DNA of 64,000 bases. It comes from Schistocephalus solidus (taxonomy: Eukaryota > Platyhelminthes > Cestoda > Diphyllobothriidea > Diphyllobothriidae). Made by a program: the position numbers and the translations under genes. Of the stretch, positions 55,901 through 64,000 are shown one piece after another; the first letter of the stretch is position 1; each line of letters begins with the position of its first letter. The notes below the pieces were generated by a model that did no database searches, was not told the origin of the DNA, and saw only the letters and a program-made list of their open reading frames with translations. Location of the stretch: positions 372,518 through 436,517 of the forward strand of contig WEDG01001498.1 of assembly GCA_017591395.1 (NCBI GenBank), written 5' to 3'.

Positions 55901-56745
55901 GTGTTGTATAAGTTGTTGTTGTTGTATACTTTATAAGTAGCATTAGTAAATGAACAGATATCCTGTTTTATGTATAGATCTTTCAAGCTCTTAAAAATCT
56001 TAGATTTAAAAACTGTCTGTTCCTCTTGAGCTGCTATTTCAGCGGCAAAGGAGTCGCTCTTATATATACGTACATATGTCGGAATTTTAGCCAGACCCAT
56101 AGAAGTTGGTAGACATAATCGCTTGTCCGACTAATCAAAGGCTTTTCTCGCCGTTGGCGGTTATAGTCTATTGGGTTTTACTAGCAAGGCAATGGTAAAG
56201 TGTTTGTCTTCGGTTATTTTCATGCGGGACTAGAAAAACGGGTATCTTTTTGAAGACTACCACAATTTTCCGAAATCTGGCGTAGTGCAACTGTTATTGT
56301 GAACATAGTCGTCACTGCCTGCTAAACTTGAAAGTGCTTTATACTTTGCGCATCCTGACTCGATGTTGCGTGGAACGCTTCATTTCTTACCCTAGCCACA
56401 CAGACCCTCGGCGTACTTTGTCGCTTTTACCCACGGTGCAAAAACGCCGCCTGTCCCTTCCTGCATCCACCCATGCCACTCGCCAAGACGGCCGTCGCCA
56501 AAGTCTGTCGCTACGGCAGTGCTTGCACCAACCGTGTCACTTGCCCTTTCTCTCACCCAACTGGCGCCGCGGTTGGTGCTAACGTCTCTATTCCCGCCAC
56601 CAATAAACTCAAGTGGATCGCCCCCGGCAAGGCTTCAAATGCTGCCTCTAACTCTATGGCCAAGGTCCCAGAGACGTCTGATAACCAGTTGACGGGTATC
56701 ACACCAACAACTGCGACATTAGCCTCTTCTGGCGTTACCGTATAA
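43672..56745 (+). CDS. ZC3H14: ZC3H14/Nab2 orthologue, nuclear poly(A) RNA-binding zinc-finger protein, 8 exons
   Basis: Exons by my splice model: 43672-43707, 43743-43900, 43935-43972, 44007-44414, 46646-46823, 48283-48762, 52612-52814, 56396-56745. All introns are GT-AG, all phases agree, and the exons sum to 1851 nt (616 aa plus stop). Residues 1-77 are the PWI-like N-terminal fold (KSKLKDIGAFVDEELPDYIM, VMVANKK, then WLHLLLE). Residues about 205-214 keep the SVVKVK motif, about 226-240 a LLLKRAMSEAQASV block, and exon 6 the FVVTLN motif. Five tandem CCCH fingers follow, at Cys438, 459, 478, 509 and 538, then KLKWIAPGK near the end, as in animal ZC3H14. In other animals this protein binds polyadenosine RNA in the nucleus and limits poly(A) tail length. 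The donor of exon 5 (GGG|GTTCGT) is weak. Large introns contain PLEs and a MITE. Start: the in-frame ATG whose product aligns with the family's N-terminus. Confidence 0.9.
44007..44414 (+). CDS. ZC3H14: ZC3H14 exon 4
   Basis: Begins DKRKGAPSISNSNKDEK; basic and Ser/Arg-rich (SLSRSRSRSP), then acidic. Ends GLKSVVKVKAF with donor G|GTAGTT. The SVVKVK motif is shared with vertebrate ZC3H14. An earlier in-frame GTAAAG donor would break the phase with the next exon, so 44414 is preferred. Confidence 0.82.
44415..46645 (+). other. ZC3H14 intron 4, nothing else recognised
   Basis: About 2.2 kb of AT-rich sequence. Short open frames on both strands carry no motif. Confidence 0.6.
46646..46823 (+). 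CDS. ZC3H14: ZC3H14 exon 5
   Basis: Acceptor GCTAACAG|CACATG. Encodes a Ser/Thr/Pro-rich stretch with LLLKRAMSEAQASVASTT, which corresponds to a conserved helix in vertebrate ZC3H14. The end at 46823 is set by phase; the donor is non-optimal, and the frame would otherwise run to a stop at 46836. Confidence 0.72.
48283..48762 (+). CDS. ZC3H14: ZC3H14 exon 6
   Basis: Acceptor TCTTTTTCAG|TTCTACC, donor CCCAG|GTATCT. Encodes about 160 residues with KSTRFVVTLNDSA near the start, then a region rich in charged residues (VELRSRN, MVISLNDTDEDELAET). It is probably disordered with short conserved motifs. A 200-codon open frame lies on the opposite strand, but it is a shadow of this exon. Confidence 0.82.
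49560..50880 (+). mobile_element. Penelope-like element PLE-6, old copy in ZC3H14 intron 6
   Basis: The plus strand reads, across many breaks: LHQLVQLRCR, then a block like the Penelope GxxMGSPLGPxLADIFM (here GVAMAYPLVLVLTDIFMSNL, 50122-50182), SSLDVLVYNQTDLFIRISVY (about 50340), LFKNDNVLNAIKRQLRC and further. It is heavily decayed and has the same strand as the host gene. Confidence 0.65.
51328..51663. mobile_element. MITE-like foldback element with telomere-like core
   Basis: The ends are inverted repeats of about 55 bases or more: GGTAAGGATGCCTTGTATGG at the left, and the complement of CCATACAAGGCATCCTTTACC at the right. The hexamer AACAGT flanks both sides (51322-51327, 51664-51669) and fits a target-site duplication. 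The core (51420-51570) is a run of degenerate CCCTAA-like units (CTAACACTAACCCTAACT...). It lies in ZC3H14 intron 6. No coding capacity. Confidence 0.68.
52612..52814 (+). CDS. ZC3H14: ZC3H14 exon 7: CCCH fingers 1-3
   Basis: Acceptor TTTGTATAG|CACCC. Encodes LERCKYWPSCRNGASCQYMH, CQNFPNCRFGDRCLYFH and CKFGAGCSRLGCPFSH. Spacings are CX5CX5CX3H twice and CX5CX4CX3H once. The WPxC and FPNC contexts are those of the poly(A)-binding fingers of ZC3H14. Donor ATAG|GTAATG leaves phase 1, matched by the next exon. Confidence 0.92.
52985..54880 (-). mobile_element. Penelope-like element PLE-7 in ZC3H14 intron 7, minus strand
   Basis: From 54880 down: NTRRFAAGKALVIAAFSRHP, then VRNPPYHTIANWLIEKVKPL, WGMLSVDASSLFTNVGAI, DGFVTGFTLGSFLTNVFM and ELHFYARYVDDILCLTKH, the RT catalytic YVDD intact. 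After breaks come a CIYLFACSC GIY-YIG-like block (about 53560-53530) and its tail to 53080. A hammerhead-like end motif (CGAUGAAG...CGAAAACACGUGUUC) lies at about 53029-52999. The left arm (52985-53707) is repeated inverted at 54729-55500. Confidence 0.75.
54729..55500 (+). mobile_element. Inverted 5'-truncated copy of PLE-7, head to head
   Basis: Reverse complement of 52985-53707 with only modest divergence: it encodes the same blocks on the plus strand and reaches the same outer end (GCGATGAAGAAGTACCGAAA at 55456-55475). Its 5' side overlaps and merges with the start of the minus-strand element near 54729-54880, so the two share that junction. Confidence 0.72.
55501..56395 (+). other. Rest of ZC3H14 intron 7, nothing recognised
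   Basis: AT-rich. The minus-strand frame 56100-55840 shows no motif I can place. Confidence 0.5.
56396..56745 (+). CDS. ZC3H14: ZC3H14 exon 8: CCCH fingers 4-5 and C-terminus
   Basis: Acceptor TTCTTACCCTAG|CCACAC. Encodes LCRFYPRCKNAACPFLHP (finger 4) and VCRYGSACTNRVTCPFSHP (finger 5), then TNKLKWIAPGK, matching the LKWI motif at the end of vertebrate ZC3H14. About 35 Ser/Thr-rich residues follow that have no vertebrate counterpart. The stop is TAA at 56743-56745. Confidence 0.9.
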
Positions 56746-59700
56746 TGCAATCGACAAATCCGAGATTGAGTACCCAGGCGGGTTAGTCTCCACTTTCTGT
56801 ATCCACATTGCGGTCATGACGGCCGTTTTGTTTGCATGTGCTTCTCAAATCCAGACTTCTATAATTACTAACTTATGTACTATTATGCTCATATGTACTT
56901 CTGCTCCAGTACTACCAAAGAAATTTCGAAATCTTTGATTATTTCTACATTTCCGCATGGGAAACCTTGCATAAGTCACTACTTATTTGGTTATTCTGGG
57001 AAAGTCCTTCTCAGTAAGTTTAACGGTGCATCCTTGAAGACGAAAAATAAGTTTCTTTGTGCACATAAGCAAGCCTAATCTCTCTCATATACCAGAATTT
57101 ACTGGTTTATTCTAAATGCCTTGACTATATATCTAGAAGGACGAGATCCTTCACAGTATTCTTTATCGTTATCATTTCCAGGACTTCTCAAATTTTTACT
57201 CATTGTTTGCGCAACCCGAAGTTTCCTGTGCCACATCTCGTTTATTTCGATTCAGTTGACGGCTAAATTAGAAACCGGTCTCATTGTCGTTCCTAAGTAA
57301 GCTATTCCCTTGATGCCTCCTAGTCTATCCATTTCGTCTCATTTCGTCTTCCAGACAGGGTCATTGGGCAGTTCCGCTGGGGCTTGTGTTTAAGTTTTCG
57401 TTAATTAATTCCTTGCAGACTCTGTTTCTTCTCAAATATCGTTATAAACGGCATTCAGCTCGTACGCTTGATCTGTACCAACGAGCTACTAATTAAAACA
57501 ACTCGCAGACCCCTCACGCTGTACGAATTTGGAATACCTACGGTTTGTCCTCATTGTGTCTATTACCGGCGACATTAGATATAACTGAGGTTAAGCAACT
57601 TTGAACTCTGCCTTGTTATGTACATAACCTTTATAAGTTATTGACAATGCTAATATAATTGATAATTTTGCTGTTAAAGTAAATCTGTTAAATGACTCAG
57701 ACCCGCGCGTTGCCTTCGATGTATCCTAAGTAGCAAAAGCGAAAGACATTCCCTATGTCGTTTATGTTAAATGCTAATTGCTTTTTATTTTAAGACCGCA
57801 AGGCCTCCTTTACCTGGCAACCTTCGTAAATCCGGTTGTTTTTCTTTTTTTCAAGGGTTGCCTAAGAAGCCTGCCCGTGTGGAATCAGGGCCATTGGTGG
57901 GACTCTTTGGGGCCGTCACAACTTGTTTATTTTTATTCTGTGCATGAAATTTTGTGCTATTTTCTCTTTTTTTTCGTCTAACCTTTTATGGTGTTCCAAT
58001 CCGTTTGCACAAGTACGCACCCTGAGTGTAGCTACATGAAGTACTGTGGTTCAAGACTTATCTGCACCTCGTACGTGTCTGGGCATTGCGTGATCTAGCC
58101 CGCCTAAGCGATGCCTTGTATAGGGATTCTCCACGCGCAACACTGGCAGCAAATCTATTGAGTTCAACTGCTCATTATTTGATCGGGCTTAAAGGTGATC
58201 CGCCTTATAGGGTTTGAAGGTCTTCTGTTATTGTATTCCAACTATTTGGTGAGATCTGTTCTGTGCTGATGTCTCGGATGAGGGCGAGAAGTAGAATAAA
58301 ACCTTCTTTGTATGTAACCCCAACAGAACTTCGATCAGATTTGCTGACTAAGGAAGTGGAAGTGGTCGTTTGTGGAGATCACCATTTTCACTTTATACGC
58401 GATCTCAGTCGACAATGGGAGTCCATGACACGTGGAAATTACATATCGATTGGGCTCGAATTTATGTCTAGGATACTCCTACCCTAGCATGCAGATGAAA
58501 TCCCATTTAATGTTTGTCGGTTTGCCCTGTTTCTTGACCATCGTGACCTTAAAACCAGCGACTTGACCAATCTCTCACCGCCAAAAGCAAGCTTTTAAGC
58601 TCCACCTTTCAAGAACGCGCGAGTTTTGGCTTCCCTTTCATGTTTCGATAGACGCCTATGATTTCTGAGACACAAACGAGCGTGTTCGGAAATGTACGGC
58701 CGCTTACTTCAGGATCCTGAAACTAGGTTACTTTCTGCCGCCTGCCTTTGCTATGCAAAGTGTATAGCTATTCAGAGTTGCTGGTGATCATCTCTGGCTA
58801 TCGTAATAAGCTGTACGAAGCAGTCAGGATGCAGCAAGTGTTTTTCGCGTCCACTAGGTGCGACAACTCTTCAATTGGCCGGCGGCATTAGTAAGAACAA
58901 TTGTGTGGATGTTGGCCAAGAGGTTGCTCATGAATGCGATTGGATCAATGAATGTGGGGCGTAAGGCTTAGGGAAGCTTCCCTTGTATAGAATCTATGCA
59001 ACCCTAACAAGAACTGCCCAAATAGTTTGGGACAATTTTTATTAATGGCATCGTGCTTGTGCGTCCACTAGTGGAATTACAACGGAAAAGAAGAAGCTTC
59101 TGGGGGTCCACTGACCGCGCATACCATTTCCCAGCTTTGCACGAGGATTCCGTTGCCGCAAATAGCAGGAACTCTGGAGCTAGGGCGTGGTTGGTAGAGT
59201 TCTTTGATATTTACTACCGAACCAAACAGGTTCCCGACTAATCGTCCTTTTGCTGAGGACTGTTTTCTTATTTTTTGGATTTGCACTTCAAGACCTGCAG
59301 TCGAGACTGAAATTGTAAAATTCAAATCGGTTTGTTTTCATAATTTAACGCTTTATGTTCTTTTATTTTTCTATATTTGTGATCCAAATACTGAGTTAGT
59401 CTTCGATGGTTACTAGGATCGTGCAATTCTAGAATCAACTGTGCTCCTCCTTGGTAGAAAGCTAATTCACCGAAAAATTTCCATGGCGTCTGCAAAGTTC
59501 GGGTTCAAAAGATTTTCCTTCTTCAATGAACACTGACAACAAAGCCTTTGCTCCAGCCAACAGACTCATAGCCACTTCGAGAATCACTATTGATGCAATG
59601 GTGTCTTATCTTTTTAGAGATTCAAAATGGAATAAATCAGATCATTTCAGTTTATTGAGGGAAAACTGCACGAGCCCTTAGTATCATATTTGCAACGTAA

Positions 59701-60049
59701 AATCGAGTTTAACTTGTGGAGAAACCGTGTGGCTTGCAATAGTTCAAAGACGGTTGTAAATATGACAATTGGTGCGAGTCTCAAGGGTTATGTTAAATCC
59801 CTCATCGCTCCGGCTCCTTTGTAACATAAAAATGTCAAGGTTCCTTTTTAGGCCTTCCATCGATGGTGACATCACAATATTTGTGGGCAGCATATTCTAA
59901 GGTTTGACCACTTTGACGAAGAGGAAGAACTTGCGCACGCGCAGTCTTAATGGGTGGGATTTTGTTGGTGGTGGTGGTGCCCAGTTCAAAAGCCCTCAAG
60001 AACACGGCATCAATCCAATCATGTTGAATACTTAGAGGAGATCCACCAC
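56746..60049. other. 3' flank of ZC3H14, no gene recognised
   Basis: AT-rich, with only short frames. No clear poly(A) signal close to the stop, so the 3' UTR end is not placed. Confidence 0.45.
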
Positions 60050-60960
60050 AGTTGCCTATACCTGAAAGGGCGCGTATTAAGGTTTATTGGGCGGGTCGCA
60101 TGCGGCAAGCAGCTCCTTTGAGACCGTTCTGATTTTAAACTGTCCAGGGTCCCAAATCTTATATAGGGTATTCCATATACGTCCGAACTAATTTTCCTGC
60201 AATCTTGCGGAAGAGATCTTCATCAACATAGCCAAAAGCTCTCCTGATGGCATGCAACACGGACATTGTGCCCTTTTCCACCCTAGAGTAATAGGACGAC
60301 GGTTCAGAGGAATTCGTCATCAGCACAGGGTTCCTTTTGGGTTTTGACGTCTTGCACGCTGTACTGCTGGGAAAGTAGCTCCCACTATTGGTGGATCTGG
60401 CTGGGTTGCATAGGTGAATTATTTTACACTGACCAATTTTTGAATCACAGAAGCCAATGATCTCACCAATCCTCTAAAGGTTTAAGGTGGATTTGTTGCC
60501 TATCTTCGTCGGTAGCGATCGGGATTTCACTCCAGATTTTCACGTCATCGACAAACATCGCTGCTTCCCAGACCAAAGCTTTGACACGTTCATCCACGTA
60601 GATTGGGAACAATGGGTTCTGGTACTGATCCCTGGGCAACCCACCTCTCGATCGCAGCAGATCTCGACTTATCTTAGCCGATACACACAACCTAGTGCCG
60701 ATCGTCAAGGAAGTTTTTGGTTTATTTGAGGAAACCTCTGATTCCTACGCTTTCGAACTGGTACAGTGCTTTGAAAGTCCACGAATGCGGTGTGAATCTT
60801 GTGCCTACCCTCGAGAGCTGTGGTCCACCTGAGAGTTTGCAGTAAATTTTTCGTGTAGGATCTTAATTTTCGGAAAACGTATAGGCAGTTTGGTTTCCAT
60901 TTATTAAGGGAAAGATTGGCGAGCTCCCTTGAACTCCCTATTGGTTATAAAGTGGCTAAG
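60050..60960 (-). pseudogene. CR1/Jockey-like LINE reverse transcriptase fragment
   Basis: The minus strand includes a palm block FPIYVDERVKALVWEAAMFV with VDDVKIWSEI (60620-60530; FVDD catalytic motif), then NLQ..LEDW and, further on, LHAIRRAFGYVDEDLFRKI and LVRTYMEYPI (60250-60165). Frameshifts separate these blocks. The family is that of the relics at 61.3 and 62.3 kb. Confidence 0.75.
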
Positions 60961-61279
60961 AAAAGACTGATACATAAGGAAATTTCAAAAACACGCAGCC
61001 GTTGGCTAGTCAAAAAGGATGAGCATAAGCAACTGCTCACTTTTTGTGAGTAACCTTACATGTAGCTGCAATTGAAAGATTGGCATGCAGCTGGTGAGTA
61101 AAAGCTTGATGCACAAATAAATTCACAATGGTTGAAAGAACAATACTCAGTGGCCGCTCAGTCCACCCTACAATCACTCTGAGGATGTGTGTCGATCATT
61201 TCAGTTCAGTAGACTTAGATTTTAACTCCATCGTCAAGTGAATGCAGACAGAGCCACATATGCACTGATTTTTAAGGTT

Positions 61280-61960
61280 CGATTCTCAAAGAGTTCGCAT
61301 CTTCTTGCAGTATCTGTGACGCAGATGTTTGGATGTCTCCACAGACTGGAACATTACAGTAGTCTAGGATAGGTTGTTCCACATTTCCATGACACGGCTG
61401 CAGAAAAAATACTCTCTCACATCCAATCTTTCTTACGGCACACGTAGTTTGAAGGAATACCACCGGAGATTAGTTTGATGAGGCAAGCTGGAAGAAATCC
61501 TCAGGTAGGAGGGTGCAGTCCTAGCCATGCGTAATATGGAAAGTTCGTAGCAAGTCTCCGTGCATCTGCCTATAACCCAGAGGATAGAGATTTAGGTTAA
61601 TTAGTGTATTTCGTTTGGCAGTGCATCCTGGCATCCTACTAATTTCATGGCTCGTCTCCACACCGTTTCGAGTAGGCTGCAATTCTGTTGCATCAAGGGT
61701 CTCCAGGCCTGTATCCCAAATTCAAGATTCGTTCTTACAAACCTACTGAAAACTTTGGAAAAGCAATATTTCCCCAAAAATTTTAAATGCCTGCTTGATG
61801 GCATACAGTGTTTAATTTGCTGATTTTGCGGTCCTGCAATTATTGCAGTAAATTTAGGTTTTCTGTCAAGTGAAGGCTAAAATCTTTTGGGTGTGTGTCC
61901 TTCTCAGAGTTATATTCCGTTCAGATACTAGGGCCGCGTATCACAGATGTGATTTCCGTT
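61280..61960 (-). pseudogene. CR1/Jockey-like LINE fragment, C-terminal end (second in row)
   Basis: Minus strand: LGKYCFSKVFSRFVRTNLEF, then GIQAWRPLMQQNCSLLETVW and RRAMKLVGCQ (61775-61620), followed by frameshifted VFLQTTCAVRKIGCERVFFL and VEQPILDYCNVPVCGDIQTS. This is the end of the reverse transcriptase and the C-terminal block. Confidence 0.72.
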
Positions 61961-62329
61961 TGCCACACGTGCCACTGTACAGTAGGCTGAATTTGACCGA
62001 ATAGAAAAACAGGAGATATCTACAGGACTACTTGTCCGATGAACAAAGATTTTTTAAAAAAATTGGTTTCGTCGACAGCATTGTGGATGAATTTCCAGAT
62101 TTTATGGCATTCGACAGTTCAACCCTCGAGTTCAGTTCAATGCAGTATATTTGAGGAAAATGGGCTTGTGCCATTGAATTCCCTATTTGTCCTATAAAAA
62201 GCTCTAAAATTAAAAACAATATCAAGAAATTGCAAAGAATTGCATGTAGACAGTGTAGCAAGTTCAACTGCAGTGGAACATGGTATCGTCAGCTTAGGAA
62301 ATCAAATATTCCACGTGGTTCCATAGCAT

Positions 62330-62960
62330 ATGAAGGTAAAGCCGACGTTTAAATATCTCCACAGATTGAGGCATAACAAGCATATCAGGTATGTTATTTT
62401 ATCGTCCCACGACACGGTTGAAGGAAAAATTACGTCCTCATATCCAACTTCTGTTGGAACACATGTAGTTTGAATGGATGTCCTCGGATATTAGTTGTAG
62501 TGGCAAGCTAGAAAAATTCATCACACAGGAGGGCAAAATCCAAGCCACGAACGATATTGAAGGCTTGTATCAAGTCTCCGCGCAACTGTCTATAACTCAG
62601 AGGACAGAGATTTAGGTTATTTAGGCGGGTCTCATATAGCAATTCCCTTTGAACCTTACTATGTTTGTGGGTCACCACTGCACCCTTTCGAGAGGGTTAT
62701 AACCCACCTGATTGCAGGGTCACCATGCCTGGACCGCATATTCAAGATGTGACCTTAAAAACGTACTAGAAGTTTTCGAAAATTAATCTTCGGTGGAAAC
62801 TGTAAATGTCTGCTTGATGATGAACTGCATTGAAATTGTGGCTTTATCCACTTTGCAAAATATTATAGAAGGTTTTAGGTTTTCTTCAATCCAAAATCCG
62901 AGATATTTCTGTGTTGCTGCTTCTCGGAGTGGCATTCCATTCAGATATTAGGGTTGCATA
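62330..62960 (-). pseudogene. CR1/Jockey-like LINE fragment, C-terminal end (third in row)
   Basis: Collinear with 61280-61960 and in the same orientation. Minus strand: ETRLNNLNLCPLSYRQLRGD, then LIQAFNIVRGLDFALLCDEF and RGHPFKLHV (62635-62460). Nearly full reading, with a few stops. Confidence 0.72.
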
Positions 62961-63407
62961 TAAGGCACCGGTATCAATTTCCCAGACGCAGCAGGGTACG
63001 TTTGTTTGAGTTTAAGGACAGGACCCATCTGCGGAACCACTCGTCCAATTGACGGAGATTTTCTTTGAAGTCGGCTTCGTCACACCTTTGTGTATGACGT
63101 TTCATATTTTTATATCATAAAAAACCTGGGACACTCGCAGTCCAACTCTTGCGCACAATCATTTACGAACAGGAGAAAGAGTTTAGGTCCGAAAACTGAA
63201 CATAATGAGGCTCCGATCTCTAGGCATAGCTATGTCTATGCACCTTGACCGCTCTCCCCCTACATAGATGAATTGTTAACGGCCAATGAGTAACTTCTCA
63301 ATAAATAAATAAATTGTATATTTAAGGCCTACCCTACCAGCCCCGCTTAGCCCCCAGGGGGCCAGGTGGGGCAAAGTCGATGGTGTGGCCCCCTCTGGCC
63401 CCCTCAC

Positions 63408-63776
63408 TGGAAAAATTTGCGCACCAATGACTTTTCGAAAAAAATTATGTCCGAAACCGCCTCATTGGCATAGTCAGGTGTTCTACTCATTCCTCCAATG
63501 AACTCATTGTATTCGTCCTCGGTGCATAGGGGTAGATGACACGTGCACTGGCTCGTCGTGGTGGGCACAGCCGTTGACCGGACTTCCATTAGTATTTCTT
63601 TCAAAAGAGCATTTTGTTGCTCCATATTGCGAACAATATGCTCCGTAATATTATCAAATCTTTTCCTAGTTGATTGGTTACAACGTTACGAAAAGTATTA
63701 CCGTAGAGAATCAAACTCTTTTAGTAGTTCGTTTTTCAACGTTGAATATACATCTACGGGTTGGTCAGGTATCACT
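63408..63776 (-). CDS. Two exons of an unrecognised gene, possibly DUF4806-like, with 36-nt intron
   Basis: Exon 63776-63702 encodes VIPDQPVDVYSTLKNELLKE and FDSLR. A 36-nt GT-AG intron (63701-63666) follows. Exon 63665-63408 encodes KRFDNITEHIVRNMEQQNAL, LKEILMEVRS and CTCHLPLCTEDEYNEFIGGM, ending at a good donor (CCA|GTGAGG), with a stop two bases later if unspliced. The first part is a likely coiled coil; the LPL-T-E-E--F pattern after it resembles the start of DUF4806, but this is weak. A further 30-nt intron (63806-63777) with frame upstream is possible. Downstream exons were not found in the window. Confidence 0.5.
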
Positions 63777-63806
63777 CTGAGGTAAACATTAGTAACAAAT
63801 GCTTAC

Positions 63807-63970
63807 TGATAAGTGGACGGCTGTGGGGTTGTGGGTTGCTCGGACGGATGGTGTGGATGATGACGGGACAGAAAGCGGATGGTGAATAGGACGGTCGGAT
63901 AATGAACGAATGGGATGGACGAGATGGATGGACGGAAGTCTGAAAATAGGAATGGCGAAACTTATCAATA
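63807..63970. repeat. Degenerate GGATGGAC-type minisatellite
   Basis: Irregular repeats of GGATGG / GGACGG units (GGATGGACGAGATGGATGGACGG near 63912-63934). Open frames here are products of the repeat. Confidence 0.55.
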
Positions 63971-64000
63971 TAACTGGACACGAATAAATAAAATAAACGG

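Noticed and set aside
1..64000. Bacterial features (operons, CRISPR, ribosome binding sites, prophage)
   Set aside because: Gene structure, introns, LINEs and PLEs show a eukaryotic genome. The repeats are dispersed retroelements, not CRISPR repeats.

Overview
The window is eukaryotic. It is most likely from a flatworm, and best matches a diphyllobothriid-type tapeworm. The reasons are: spliceosomal introns of only 30-36 nt at the starts of genes alongside kilobase introns further in; many Penelope-like elements (PLEs); tRNA-derived SINEs carrying hammerhead ribozymes, as in schistosomes; and a LINE lineage with C-terminal C2H2 fingers that I recognise from tapeworm genomes. The species is an inference. 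There are no bacterial features, operons, CRISPR arrays or real tRNA/rRNA genes.

Layout. 1-639 (-): first exon of a secreted or membrane protein with a somatomedin-B-like cysteine cluster, like the ectodomain of invertebrate adhesion GPCRs; it runs off the left edge. 2.3-10.1 kb: a graveyard of PLE fragments and tRNA-derived SINEs, with two hammerhead ribozyme candidates (2346-2417 minus; 5307-5351 plus) and a head-to-head inverted PLE pair. 11.3-12.5 kb: a complete intronless gene with TATA box, tiny uORF and poly(A) signal, encoding a 269-aa Ig-like surface protein. 14.45-29.6 kb: a same-strand train of retroelements, made of two defective APE-type LINEs with C-terminal C2H2 fingers, their long 3' tails, and six copies of a ~375-bp SINE whose 3' half matches the LINE tail. 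A decayed leucyl-tRNA synthetase exon lies just before the second LINE. 29.6-43.6 kb: gene-poor, with scattered PLE and LINE relics.

43,672-56,745 (+): a complete ZC3H14/Nab2 orthologue. I assembled eight exons whose phases all agree and whose lengths sum to 1851 nt (616 aa plus stop). The first three introns are 35, 34 and 34 nt. The later introns are kilobases long and hold PLEs, including a second head-to-head inverted pair, and a MITE-like foldback with telomere-like core sequence. 56.7-63.1 kb: no host gene, only three consecutive fragments of one CR1/Jockey-like LINE family (minus). 63.4-63.8 kb (-): two or more exons of an unrecognised gene, possibly DUF4806-like, separated by a 36-nt intron.

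No pathway links these genes. Four host genes are supported (adhesion-GPCR-like ectodomain, Ig-like surface protein, ZC3H14, DUF4806-like fragment); most of the recognisable sequence outside them is retroelement.
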